From: CAVXTT01 sp963764685
GTDB lineage: Bacteria; Bacteroidota; Ignavibacteria; Ignavibacteriales; Ignavibacteriaceae
NCBI GenBank assembly: GCA_963764685.1
Contig: CAVXTT010000001.1
Location: 62,001 to 126,000, forward strand
Reading direction: 5' to 3'
Length of the DNA: 64,000 nt
The notes below the pieces were generated by a model, which was not told where the DNA came from, ran no database searches, and saw nothing but the letters and a program-made list of their open reading frames with translations. Below are positions 28,504-36,020 of the stretch, one piece after another. How positions within the stretch are numbered: position 1 is the first letter of the stretch; each line of letters begins with the position of its first letter. The translations under genes and the position numbers were made by a program.

Positions 28504-29517
28504 CTACGTAAGTTTTCTTTCCTTGTAATATTTTTTAATATAGAGAATAATACCAAAAAATAACACCGATAAAAATACAATACCCGTAAAGGATGAGGTT
28601 AGATCAGCACCGCTGTCACCTGCTGTATTAACGAGATCGTCATCACCGAAAATGAAATAGATAATGACTGCAGTAAAGTTATTAAAAAAGTGCAGTATAA
28701 TAGGGACAAATATTGAATTGCTCATATAAGCAGCCCATCCGAAATATAAACCAAGTCCTATAAGCGGCAGAATTCCGTATGGATTAAAGTGATAAAGACC
28801 AAAAAATACGGCAGTTACAAGTGCTGCGGTAAACGGCTTCATCTTAAATTCGAAGCTTCGCTGAATAAAACCTCTGAACATAACCTCTTCACACAACGCC
28901 GGAACAACTGCAATAACCAGCAGAACAAGTATCCCCTCCGGAATTGAATTTGCAGTGAGAAGGTTTCCGAATGTTTTTTCTATCAGGTCATTTAATGAAT
29001 CAAGAGTGGATTTCACCCAATTGAAGAAGGAACTTGAAGCCGCTAACTTATCGAAGTAATGAGTTTGTATCGATAAATAAAACTGCATCAGGGGAGCAAG
29101 GACAATACTGCCCACCAGGAATATTCCCGTTTCCTTTAAAGTTGTTTTATGGAAACGGATAATCTCTGTTACATCTTCATAGAACCATTTGGAAAAAACG
29201 AGTGCTGGCAGGAGCATAAAGAGGATTTGACCACCTGCTGTCATAAGTCTTACGCCGTTAACCGGGGCGTTTTCAATATCAAAGCCCAAAACCAATAACG
29301 TTAATATACCCCCTACAATCTGGTAAAGGAAAAATCCACCTATTAAACCAATAAAAGCAGCAGTTATTGGGGAAATTATAGGAGTAATCTGTTTCGGCTG
29401 ATATTCCCCGCCATAATAATTCTCCGGATCACCGGCATTGGGATCCTGCGAATTTAATTCTTTAGGCTTATTCTCCTCATTTTGTGAGGATTGTTCTTCT
29501 TCTTCAGGGTCGGTCAT
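28504..29517 (-). CDS. CPBP-family intramembrane metalloprotease
   Basis: 337 residues. An acidic N-terminal cytoplasmic segment (about 1-45) precedes about eight membrane helices. The CPBP/Abi catalytic motifs are present: EEVMFRGFIQRSF (motif 1), FFGLYHFNP (motif 2) and IILHFFNNF (motif 3). The family includes CAAX prenyl proteases and bacterial proteins of varied function, including bacteriocin immunity. The substrate here is unknown. It is the first gene of the block running down to 22 kb, so its promoter should be in the repeat-filled region upstream. Confidence 0.88.
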   Translation of the reverse strand: MTDPEEEEQSSQNEENKPKELNSQDPNAGDPENYYGGEYQPKQITPIISPITAAFIGLIGGFFLYQIVGGILTLLVLGFDIENAPVNGVRLMTAGGQILFMLLPALVFSKWFYEDVTEIIRFHKTTLKETGIFLVGSIVLAPLMQFYLSIQTHYFDKLAASSSFFNWVKSTLDSLNDLIEKTFGNLLTANSIPEGILVLLVIAVVPALCEEVMFRGFIQRSFEFKMKPFTAALVTAVFFGLYHFNPYGILPLIGLGLYFGWAAYMSNSIFVPIILHFFNNFTAVIIYFIFGDDDLVNTAGDSGADLTSSFTGIVFLSVLFFGIILYIKKYYKERKLT

Positions 29518-29569
29518 ATATACGAATTCTTGATATAATTCTAATTACTGAATATTAAAATACAAAAAA

Positions 29570-29609
29570 GATGGTTCGATAGTACGATGGTACGATAGTT
29601 CGATGGTTC
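29570..29609 (+). repeat. GATRGTWC array, 8-bp period, five units
   Basis: Units gatggttc, gatagtac, gatggtac, gatagttc and gatggttc sit in an uninterrupted 8-base register. Variation is confined to two positions of the unit. The same unit is found at 12495-12526 and, inverted, at 30260-30294. Confidence 0.85.
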
Positions 29610-29698
29610 GAAATAGGGCTCGTTATTGCAACCTGCCCGCCTCCGGAGGGGAGTCATCGAAGAAGCATCGAAGGGTTGTAATTGTATGAATAAATATC

Positions 29699-29729
29699 GT
29701 CATTGCGATGAGTCATCGAAGAAGCAATC
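29699..29729 (+). repeat. Diverged ATTGC palindromic repeat
   Basis: It reads GTCATTGCGATGAGTCATCG and then AAGAAGCAATC, related to the identical pair at 374-406 and 30146-30178. Fragments of the same text (gagtcatcgaagaagcatcg) precede it at 29651-29670. Confidence 0.7.
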
Positions 29730-29778
29730 TGGCGCACCTTTCCGAGAAAGAATATATCTTTAAAATTTTACCCAATTC

Positions 29779-30057
29779 GGGAAGGACAGATCAACTTCGC
29801 ACTATTAGCGAATTATTTATCCAGGGTTGACCTGTCCGTACATAGCTTTTCTTTTTTTTATTGATTTCTCGATTAATGAGAATATTTTAAAGAAAAGAAA
29901 AATTCTGTAGAGACAGGTGGCGCTATTGCGGATAATAATGTAGTAATTGCAAACGCCACCTGTCCTTTCCGGATCAGAGCAGAATGCTATCAGGGAGTGC
30001 CCATAGCGAAACGCCATTCGGGGATGGTGCTCTTAGCGGAACGCTCACGTTTCTTAC
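29779..30057 (+). repeat. Composite three-hairpin intergenic element, copy B
   Basis: It is colinear with the reverse complement of 1-288. Hairpin 1 arms are at 29784-29795 and 29826-29837, with one mismatch in 12. Hairpin 2 has perfect 11-bp arms at 29912-29922 (GACAGGTGGCG) and 29954-29964. Hairpin 3 is decayed at 30038-30057: the left arm GGAACGCTCA remains, the right arm is lost. The spacer between hairpins 1 and 2 is AT-rich, including a run of T. Confidence 0.85.
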
Positions 30058-30080
30058 ACAATGCACGAATCTGCCATATG

Positions 30081-30246
30081 GGGCAGGACAGGTTAACTTC
30101 GCAATATCAACGAATTATTTATTCAGGGTTGACCTGTCCGTACTTGTCATTGCGAAGGAGTCTTCGACTGAAGCAATCTCACGGCCTCAGCGGAACACTA
30201 TCTGGGTTGGGTGCCCATAGCGGAACGCTCACTGAGCGTTCCTTAC
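30081..30246 (+). repeat. Composite element, rearranged copy C
   Basis: Hairpin 1 is present, with arms at 30086-30097 and 30128-30139 and one G-T wobble. Hairpin 3 is present as a perfect stem at 30222-30242. The hairpin 2 segment is missing, and in its place stands the 33-bp ATTGC palindrome at 30146-30178. The flank GAACACTATCTGGGTTGGGTGC at 30193-30214 (22 bases, read as two parts) matches the corresponding stretch of copy A. Confidence 0.85.
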
Positions 30247-30259
30247 ATATTGCATTTTG

Positions 30260-30294
30260 CACCATCGAACCATCGTACCATCGTACCATCGAAC
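30260..30294 (-). repeat. GATGGTAC array, inverted
   Basis: The plus-strand text caccatc, gaaccatc, gtaccatc, gtaccatc and gaac is the reverse complement of GATGGTAC-type units with an 8-base period. Confidence 0.85.
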
Positions 30295-30363
30295 TTTTTA
30301 TAAAAACCACTTCATTAACACTTCGTTAACACCTGGGTCTAGACAGCTTGTAAACAGCTTGCT

Positions 30364-30439
30364 CAAGTCTTATAAAGCCCTTGGATGCTGTCTGTTTTAA
30401 TACAGCAGCATGCTCTTTACAAAGCTTTAGCAAGACTTG
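30364..30439. other. Long imperfect hairpin, possible structured RNA
   Basis: The outer stem is CAAGTCTT (30364-30371) with AAGACTTG (30432-30439), extended by AAAGC (30374-30378) with GCTTT (30424-30428). The inner stem is ATGCTG (30385-30390) with CAGCAT (30406-30411), continued after a one-base bulge by CTGT (30392-30395) with ACAG (30402-30405), closing a 6-base loop. No U tract follows, so it is not a standard terminator. Whether it is transcribed is unknown. Confidence 0.5.
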
Positions 30440-30697
30440 AATTATATATCTACAGCGATTTGTTAGCTATGGTGTTAATAAAATGTTTGTTAAAAGTTCA
30501 ATTTTGGAGCAAATTAGCCTTTAATTGGCCATATAAATGCCAATACATACGCTACAAACATGGTCCAAATCTGACCCACCTACGGTCCACATCCAAAAAT
30601 TTCCCGAAGTTGAGTAGGATTTGGGTACCGTCAGAAGCGGTTCTGAGTAAAAGGGGAAGGCCTTTATCTGGCCAATTTGAGGCAGACAACAGGAATT

Positions 30698-30745
30698 GGA
30701 TGATTGGATGTTTGGATGAATGGATGAATGGATGAGTGGATGATT
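30698..30745 (+). repeat. GGATGAAT array, 8-bp period, six units
   Basis: Units ggatgatt, ggatgttt, ggatgaat, ggatgaat, ggatgagt and ggatgatt keep an exact 8-base register. It is the reverse complement of the ATTCATCC arrays at 326-457 and 16964-16988. Confidence 0.9.
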
Positions 30746-30781
30746 GTCTGAATAAATAAATCATTTTCTCCTAACTTCGAC

Positions 30782-30833
30782 CCTGCCTACCAGCAGGCAG
30801 GCGCACGACAGCACGTCCCGCACGACCGAACGA
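30782..30833. repeat. CCTGCC palindrome followed by CGCACGAC units
   Basis: CCTGCCT...AGGCAGG at 30782-30801 is an inverted repeat. It is followed by cgcacgac, agcacgtc and ccgcacgac-like units with a period near 8. The same combination (palindrome, then cgctccgca and cgaccgca) occurs at 53198-53266. Confidence 0.65.
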
Positions 30834-30843
30834 GAATTTTAGG

Positions 30844-31626
30844 TTATTTCTTCGAGCTCAGCTTCCCTGATATCCCCTCGTATTTTATCAGGTCGGCATC
30901 GATGGAGCCGATTACTACTTTGGTCTTTACGCGGACTGGAATTTTGTTATCGTCATCGCTAAGCCAGACAATTATATTTCCTTCACTCTTGAACAGTCCC
31001 CCTTCCTGGACAAGCGGTTCAACAATTATGCATCTGAATTCACCCGCAGCCACTTCAATTGTCTCGCGTCCAAGGAATCTTACATCCAGATCATAAACCT
31101 TATCCTTGTAGAAATTCTTGAGATGGACAAGGTCGCCTTTATTCATTTTGGAATAATCAAAAGTCCTGGCAAGATAAAATGCGGAGATAATATCATTAAC
31201 ATACATCGGTATCTCATACTCCCCTTCACTGGTTTTGGCTTTACCTTTTCTCTGGTCAAAGAAAGCTGAGAAGTCGCGGCTGTATCCCCCCTCCCTTATA
31301 TGCTGCTCAAAACGCCAGGGGAAAAGTCCCTCAACATCAATATAGGATTCGTATTTGTCCCTTACTTTATAAATCCAATCGAAACTTGGAACGGAGTTAA
31401 CTTCAAAGTTAACATTATAAGCATCCCTCCCGGAAATTCTTTTAATCTTAGGTATCGACATCGTAGCTATACCTGCTGTAACAAAGCCATACTTAACTTC
31501 AAAGGTTAATATCTCACCAACCTTAAAGGCTTTGTTTTCTACTTTTCTGAAATCTTCGGGATTATACGCAAAAGAAGTAAAAACGAATGACAGCGTTAGA
31601 AAAAGTGACAATGCCACTTTATACAT
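30844..31626 (-). CDS. DUF3108-domain secreted protein
   Basis: 260 residues with a signal peptide (about 1-20, ending in SFAY) and a single beta-rich domain of the DUF3108 type. Recognisable blocks are VGEILTFEVKYGFVTAG near the start, SIPSFDWIYKVRDKYESYID-like text near residue 90, and NIIVWLSDDDNKIPVRVKTK near the end. Family members are periplasmic with unknown function, possibly lipid- or glycan-binding. The gene overlaps the GT9 gene by 8 bases and ends the long minus-strand block. Confidence 0.85.
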   Translation of the reverse strand: MYKVALSLFLTLSFVFTSFAYNPEDFRKVENKAFKVGEILTFEVKYGFVTAGIATMSIPKIKRISGRDAYNVNFEVNSVPSFDWIYKVRDKYESYIDVEGLFPWRFEQHIREGGYSRDFSAFFDQRKGKAKTSEGEYEIPMYVNDIISAFYLARTFDYSKMNKGDLVHLKNFYKDKVYDLDVRFLGRETIEVAAGEFRCIIVEPLVQEGGLFKSEGNIIVWLSDDDNKIPVRVKTKVVIGSIDADLIKYEGISGKLSSKK

Positions 31627-32668
31627 TTAATTCTCCGTTCTTTACAATAAACTTATAAATTTTTTCTATCTCTGCAAATATTTTTGTGACCTGGATGGTA
31701 TTCATACAATCGAGACGGGTACACTGTTCCCTTGTACAGTTGGAACAATCGATTTCCGGTTCAAAGATAACAGCTTTTTCGGAATAAGGACCCCACCGCC
31801 TTGCAGAACAGGCTGAGATTTTAGGGTAAAATCCAATAGTATACTTACCTAATGCTGCAGCTATATGAATAGGACCCGTAGAATTTGAAATGAATAAAAA
31901 CGATCTGCCGATAAGTGCCGTTAATTCATCAAGATCAAACCTGCCGGCAAGGTTCTTTATATTCCCGTTTATTTTTAACGATTCGCATAGTTCCTGCTCT
32001 TGCAGCGACCCTGTAAGGATAATCTGAACAGGGAGTCTACCGGACACTAATTTAATCAGTTCACGTAATTTAGGAACAGGCAGATCAACAGAGCTTCCGC
32101 CGCTCCCTGGATGAAAAATTATGATTGGTTTGCTTACATCTTCCTGCTGCAGCATCAGGTTTATTTTTTCCGATGCCTTAACAGAAGGCTGCAGGTTAAA
32201 ATTTACCGACGAGGGATAAACTTTCTCATCTATTCCGATTGCTTTAAGAAGTCCAACATTATATTCAAGCTCGTGCTTTAGAGCGTGTTTCCTATGCTCG
32301 TATATTTTTGAATTGAAAAGAATGGAGTACCACCTGTACCCGGTACCGATCCTTTGTTTTATTCTGCTCAGGAAAATTATCAGTGCAGTAATCAGGGTAG
32401 GATAAACAATGATCGAAGTGTCAAAATTCTGCTGCTTAATTTTTTTTACATTCTTAAGGAGGAGTATTTTACCATTCTCCATCTCAAGTGTAATTATCTG
32501 GTCAATTAACGGATGGTTTTGTACAAGAGGTCTGGTATATTCCCTGACAAGGAAGGTAATCCTGCACCCGGGATATTTTTTCCTGATAATACCGGCAAGG
32601 GGAAGTGATAAAACAACATCTCCTATCCTGTCGGTTCTTACGATTAATAAATTCTCAGGAGTATTCAT
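31619..32668 (-). CDS. GT9-family (heptosyltransferase-like) glycosyltransferase
   Basis: 349 residues. It begins with the family pattern LLIVRTDRIGDVVLSLPLAG and has the donor-binding region IIFHPGSGGSS and the C-terminal ISNSTGPIHIAAALG. Four cysteines near the end (DCSNCTREQCTRLDC) could bind metal or form disulfides, and similar clusters occur in other GT9 proteins. GT9 enzymes add heptose or related sugars to the LPS core at the inner membrane's cytoplasmic face. It overlaps its neighbours on both sides (4 and 8 bases). Confidence 0.9.
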   Translation of the reverse strand: MNTPENLLIVRTDRIGDVVLSLPLAGIIRKKYPGCRITFLVREYTRPLVQNHPLIDQIITLEMENGKILLLKNVKKIKQQNFDTSIIVYPTLITALIIFLSRIKQRIGTGYRWYSILFNSKIYEHRKHALKHELEYNVGLLKAIGIDEKVYPSSVNFNLQPSVKASEKINLMLQQEDVSKPIIIFHPGSGGSSVDLPVPKLRELIKLVSGRLPVQIILTGSLQEQELCESLKINGNIKNLAGRFDLDELTALIGRSFLFISNSTGPIHIAAALGKYTIGFYPKISACSARRWGPYSEKAVIFEPEIDCSNCTREQCTRLDCMNTIQVTKIFAEIEKIYKFIVKNGELNV

Positions 32669-33279
32669 TTTCTCGATACAAAAGGATTATCTTTAATATA
32701 GAAACGCCAGGGTAAATCTATCGATTTTTTTATTCCTATCCTCTTTCCAATCATTATGGCATTTTCTGAAATATCCGGAGCATCAAGGATATAGATCTTA
32801 TCACCTGTTAAATCCTCACCATAAAGATCACTGTTTATCTTTAATGCGCTGCATACCTTGCCGGGACCGCTGGTAAGGTTGTGTTTTTCCTTTATGGTAA
32901 TATTTGTTTTCTTGAACCTGTTAATGCTCATCTGCCCGATGCCCTCTAAAGGCTCAAGGGCTCTTATCAGGACAGCTGTTCCCTTCCCTTTTACTCCTGT
33001 GACGACATTAGAGCAGAAGTGTGCACCATAGGTAAAATAGACATAAAGATATCCCCCATCCCCGAACATAATTTTATTTCTTTTGGTGATCCCTATAAAA
33101 GTATGAGCGGCTTCATCATATTCACCATCATATGCTTCCACCTCGACTATTTTCCCTGCATAGGTTGTTTGACCGTCTACACGCACGAGTATCTTGCCGA
33201 GAAGTTCCCTGGCTACTGTAAGAACATCTCTTTTATAGAATTTTCTTGTTAATTTTTTTCCGGTAATACTTTTTTTCAT
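32665..33279 (-). CDS. DNA-3-methyladenine glycosylase, AAG/MPG type
   Basis: 204 residues, a base-excision-repair enzyme that removes alkylated purines. Conserved features are ARELLGKILVR, the catalytic glutamate in KIVEVEAYDGEYDEAAH, GGYLYVYFTYGAHFCSNVV, VLIRALEPLEG and the LTSGPGKVCSALKI block. Length is typical of bacterial homologues. It lies 15 bp after the TPR gene and overlaps the GT9 gene by 4 bases, so it is co-transcribed with envelope genes for no obvious functional reason. Confidence 0.94.
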   Translation of the reverse strand: MKKSITGKKLTRKFYKRDVLTVARELLGKILVRVDGQTTYAGKIVEVEAYDGEYDEAAHTFIGITKRNKIMFGDGGYLYVYFTYGAHFCSNVVTGVKGKGTAVLIRALEPLEGIGQMSINRFKKTNITIKEKHNLTSGPGKVCSALKINSDLYGEDLTGDKIYILDAPDISENAIMIGKRIGIKKSIDLPWRFYIKDNPFVSRK

Positions 33280-33293
33280 CCGGGAGGGGAGAT

Positions 33294-33995
33294 CTAAGGC
33301 TCGAACTGTTTTTTTATTTCTTCTATTTTGCTGAGGTAATATTCTTCTTTTTCGGGTGTCTTCTTGATGAGCCGTTTATAAGTTTCTATGGCTTCCTTGA
33401 ATTCCCCTTGAGTAAGGTAAATTTTTGCCAATGTTTCAGAGATGATAAGACTCTGATGATCTATCTCCTGAAAGTCCTTTATGTTTGTTCCTGAAGAGGA
33501 TCCGGGAGTCAGTCTTACATTCTTAATATCTTTTGCAATCTGATCCAGTCTGTCCTCTACGGGACTTTCCTTATCAGGAGGCTGCGCGGGAGTATCGTCC
33601 TGCGCTTCAAGCTCGTCGTAATCAATTCCCGGGGAGAGAAATGAAGGTCTGTTTGTAACTTCAAAATAGGATCTCTCTTTTTTCCTCAGCTCAATTTCTT
33701 TGAAGTAATAATCGAATGTCTTTTTTGAATTGATCAGCTCGCTTCCCATTTTAAACGATCTGATCGCGTGGCCGTAGCTGCCGAGACGTGTAAATGCCTT
33801 ACCAAGAAGAAGATGTGCTGTGGGGAAATTAGGATAATTCTTTAAGCCGTTATTAAGAATATCTATTGCTCGTTCTATATTGTTCTTTTCAAGCTCGATA
33901 TGAGCCATCCTGACGAAAAGGGGAGACTTTTTATCGTACTCATAAATAAGACTCACCTTTTCATCATATAGCTCAGTACCGGTCTTTTCCTTCAT
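33294..33995 (-). CDS. TPR-repeat protein
   Basis: 233 residues, cytoplasmic, without a signal peptide. It has about three tetratricopeptide repeats near the N-terminus (PLFVRMAHIELEKNNIERAI, FPTAHLLLGKAFTRLGSYGH), an acidic/proline-rich linker (about 115-160, QDDTPAQPPDKESPVEDR) and one more repeat at the C-terminus (IYLTQGEFKEAIETYKRLIK). It is likely a scaffold for a protein complex. The start overlaps the GT2 gene by 4 bases, suggesting a partnership with that membrane glycosyltransferase. Confidence 0.85.
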   Translation of the reverse strand: MKEKTGTELYDEKVSLIYEYDKKSPLFVRMAHIELEKNNIERAIDILNNGLKNYPNFPTAHLLLGKAFTRLGSYGHAIRSFKMGSELINSKKTFDYYFKEIELRKKERSYFEVTNRPSFLSPGIDYDELEAQDDTPAQPPDKESPVEDRLDQIAKDIKNVRLTPGSSSGTNIKDFQEIDHQSLIISETLAKIYLTQGEFKEAIETYKRLIKKTPEKEEYYLSKIEEIKKQFEP

Positions 33996-35440
33996 CCCTT
34001 TGAATAAGCGTGCTTGATTGATGTTATTGATACAAAGGAGAAACCAAGACAGAATAATATCTGGAACGGGAGAGCTGCTATCTCAAGGAAATATAAGGAA
34101 GAAGCGATCCCGACAAGACAATAAACAGCCATTATCAGTTCTACATAAACCGAGAGACCTATCTTTCTGCTGGTGTATCTTTTTCCTATCCAGGAATCTT
34201 TCTCGTTCTCTACTTTGAATTTCGGTGTCCTGACGAATTCACTTTTGCGGTTAAGAAGTCCTTCTATGACGGCGCGGGAATTATTAACGGCAAAACCCAT
34301 ACTGCCTGCCATAAACAGGGGGAAGAGGACAATCTTCTTGCGCCAGTCGGCCCTGATATCCTTCTGTGAATAAAGATAGAAAAGAAATGAGCTTATGAAT
34401 GCAAGAACAAAAAGGGACATAATTGCAAAGTATGCTTCGTGAGATCCGCTGTTCTTAACAAAAATAAGAGGGACATTAAGAATTGCGGCAAGAAGAATGA
34501 AAGGGAATACCAGGTTATTTGTAAGATGGAATGTTGCCTGGAGTTTAATTCTTAAGGATACTTTCGACTTCCATACAAGCGGCAGTATTTTCTTTGCTGT
34601 TTCAATAGCTCCCTTTGTCCATCTGAACTGCTGGGATTTAAGCGCATTTATTTCAGAAGGAAGTTCTGCAGGAGATGTAAAATCTTTTAAGAAAACGAAC
34701 CTCCAGCCAAGCAGCTGTGCACGGTAGGAAAGATCAAGATCTTCAGTAAGTGTATCATCGTGCCAGTTGCCGGCATTTTCAATACAGGATTTTCTCCAGA
34801 CCCCTCCTGTCCCGTTAAAATTTATGAAGAACCCTGCTTTATTACGTACCGACTGTTCGATAACGAAATGTCCATCAAGTGCTAATGCCTGGGCTTTTGT
34901 AAGTATGGAATAATCACCGTTAAGATGTTCCCACCTGGTTTGAACCATACCTACTTTGTTATCACTGAAGAATTTGAGTGTTTTATTTAAGAATTCCTTG
35001 TTAGGTATAAAATCTGCATCGAATATAGCTACGAATTCACCTTTGGCAGTTTTCAGTCCTTCTTTAAGAGCACCTGCCTTAAATCCTTTCCGGTTTTCCC
35101 TTCTGACGTGAACAATATCATATCCTTCGGCTTTTTTCTTATCCACCATCCGGCGGGTGATTTCAACAGTCTCATCGGTGGAGTCATCAAGAACCTGGAT
35201 TTCCATTTTATCTTTGGGATAATCTATTTCGCATACAGATTCGATTAGTCTCTCAACCACATATAACTCATTATATAATGGGAGCTGAATTGTTACGAGG
35301 GGTTCTCCACTGGTTTCTTTCGATTTAGGTGTAACATCACGGTATTTCCTATGATAGTATATCATTATAAATCCGTGGAGACCAAAAACGAAAAGTATAA
35401 AGAGTGAAGCAAAATAAGAGATCAGTACGATATCATCCAT
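33992..35440 (-). CDS. Membrane GT2 glycosyltransferase, cellulose/mannan synthase-like
   Basis: 482 residues. One N-terminal helix (about 5-28) is followed by a cytoplasmic GT-A domain with LPLYNELYVVERLI, VLDDSTDET, the metal-binding IFDADFIP, TEDLDLSYRAQL and the QxxRW motif (QQFRWTKGA), then about four C-terminal helices. This layout matches processive beta-glycan synthases such as CslA-type mannan synthases. The polymer made here is unknown. Translationally coupled to the TPR gene. The LptE-like gene lies 22 bp upstream. Confidence 0.9.
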   Translation of the reverse strand: MDDIVLISYFASLFILFVFGLHGFIMIYYHRKYRDVTPKSKETSGEPLVTIQLPLYNELYVVERLIESVCEIDYPKDKMEIQVLDDSTDETVEITRRMVDKKKAEGYDIVHVRRENRKGFKAGALKEGLKTAKGEFVAIFDADFIPNKEFLNKTLKFFSDNKVGMVQTRWEHLNGDYSILTKAQALALDGHFVIEQSVRNKAGFFINFNGTGGVWRKSCIENAGNWHDDTLTEDLDLSYRAQLLGWRFVFLKDFTSPAELPSEINALKSQQFRWTKGAIETAKKILPLVWKSKVSLRIKLQATFHLTNNLVFPFILLAAILNVPLIFVKNSGSHEAYFAIMSLFVLAFISSFLFYLYSQKDIRADWRKKIVLFPLFMAGSMGFAVNNSRAVIEGLLNRKSEFVRTPKFKVENEKDSWIGKRYTSRKIGLSVYVELIMAVYCLVGIASSLYFLEIAALPFQILFCLGFSFVSITSIKHAYSKG

Positions 35441-35462
35441 TAAATTCTTTCCTTAAAATTTT

Positions 35463-36020
35463 TTACCAGCCCGACACTGTATCGAGCAATATGTCTTCCG
35501 TTATTCTATCGATTGCAAGATCAATTGCATTTTTTCTTTCTGATATTCCCCCTGCTGAAGCATAGTCACCATAATTAGAAAAGGTTCTTTCGTAAATGGT
35601 CTTTCTTTTTACGAGATCTTTGTAGACCACTCTTACATTTATAGTTATTCTCCTTGCAGGAACATCCTCACCTGCAGTAACTAATGCAGGAGCATCAGTA
35701 AGAGAAGTAATAGTGCTTTCAATAATCGCATTTGCATTTACTTTCTCGGCTACCTGCAGAGTGTTATCAGTAATAAATTTTTGAGTTAACCTCTGAGTAA
35801 GTAATTCTCTCAAGCCCGGTTCTCCGGCACCGCTTCTGTCCTCTGCTACCGGTATCGCAATAGTCTGAATATGCGGTTCAACGGATGCCCCCGTAAACGA
35901 ATATACGCAACATCCAAAATTAAGGACGAGAGGTATGATAAACAATAAAGCACATATGGTATTGACCACGCCCCATGAGACCAGCTGTGATATAAAAAGC
36001 TTATTTTTCTTCAATATCAT
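35463..36020 (-). CDS. LptE-like LPS-assembly lipoprotein
   Basis: 185 residues. The N-terminal hydrophobic segment ends in LNFGC, a plausible lipobox with Cys37. The mature part starts with YSFTGASVEPHIQTIAIPVAED, the usual LptE opening in this phylum, and continues with RELLTQRLTQKFITDNTLQV. LptE plugs the LptD barrel that inserts LPS into the outer membrane. The start overlaps the sigma54-activator gene by 20 bases. The long N-terminal extension before the hydrophobic core may mean translation begins at a later codon. Confidence 0.85.
   Translation of the reverse strand: MILKKNKLFISQLVSWGVVNTICALLFIIPLVLNFGCCVYSFTGASVEPHIQTIAIPVAEDRSGAGEPGLRELLTQRLTQKFITDNTLQVAEKVNANAIIESTITSLTDAPALVTAGEDVPARRITINVRVVYKDLVKRKTIYERTFSNYGDYASAGGISERKNAIDLAIDRITEDILLDTVSGW

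Larger units (their letters stand above)
29518..30843. other. 1.3-kb gene-free island of repeats
   Basis: No reading frame in this interval has a domain, a proper start or conservation between the repeated copies. It contains, in order, a GATGGTAC array, a diverged ATTGC palindrome, two copies of the composite element, an identical ATTGC palindrome nested in the second copy, another GATGGTAC array, a long structured hairpin, a GGATGAAT array and a CCTGCC palindrome with CGCACGAC units. Stretches 30440-30690 hold nothing recognisable. Confidence 0.8.

Noticed and set aside
29817..30329. Several open frames of 66-110 codons within the repeat island
   Set aside because: They read through palindromic repeats, are not conserved between the repeat copies and have low-complexity content, so they are not genes.
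29518..30843. Insertion sequence or prophage remnant
   Set aside because: No transposase, integrase or phage gene fragment and no clear terminal inverted repeats bounding the whole island.
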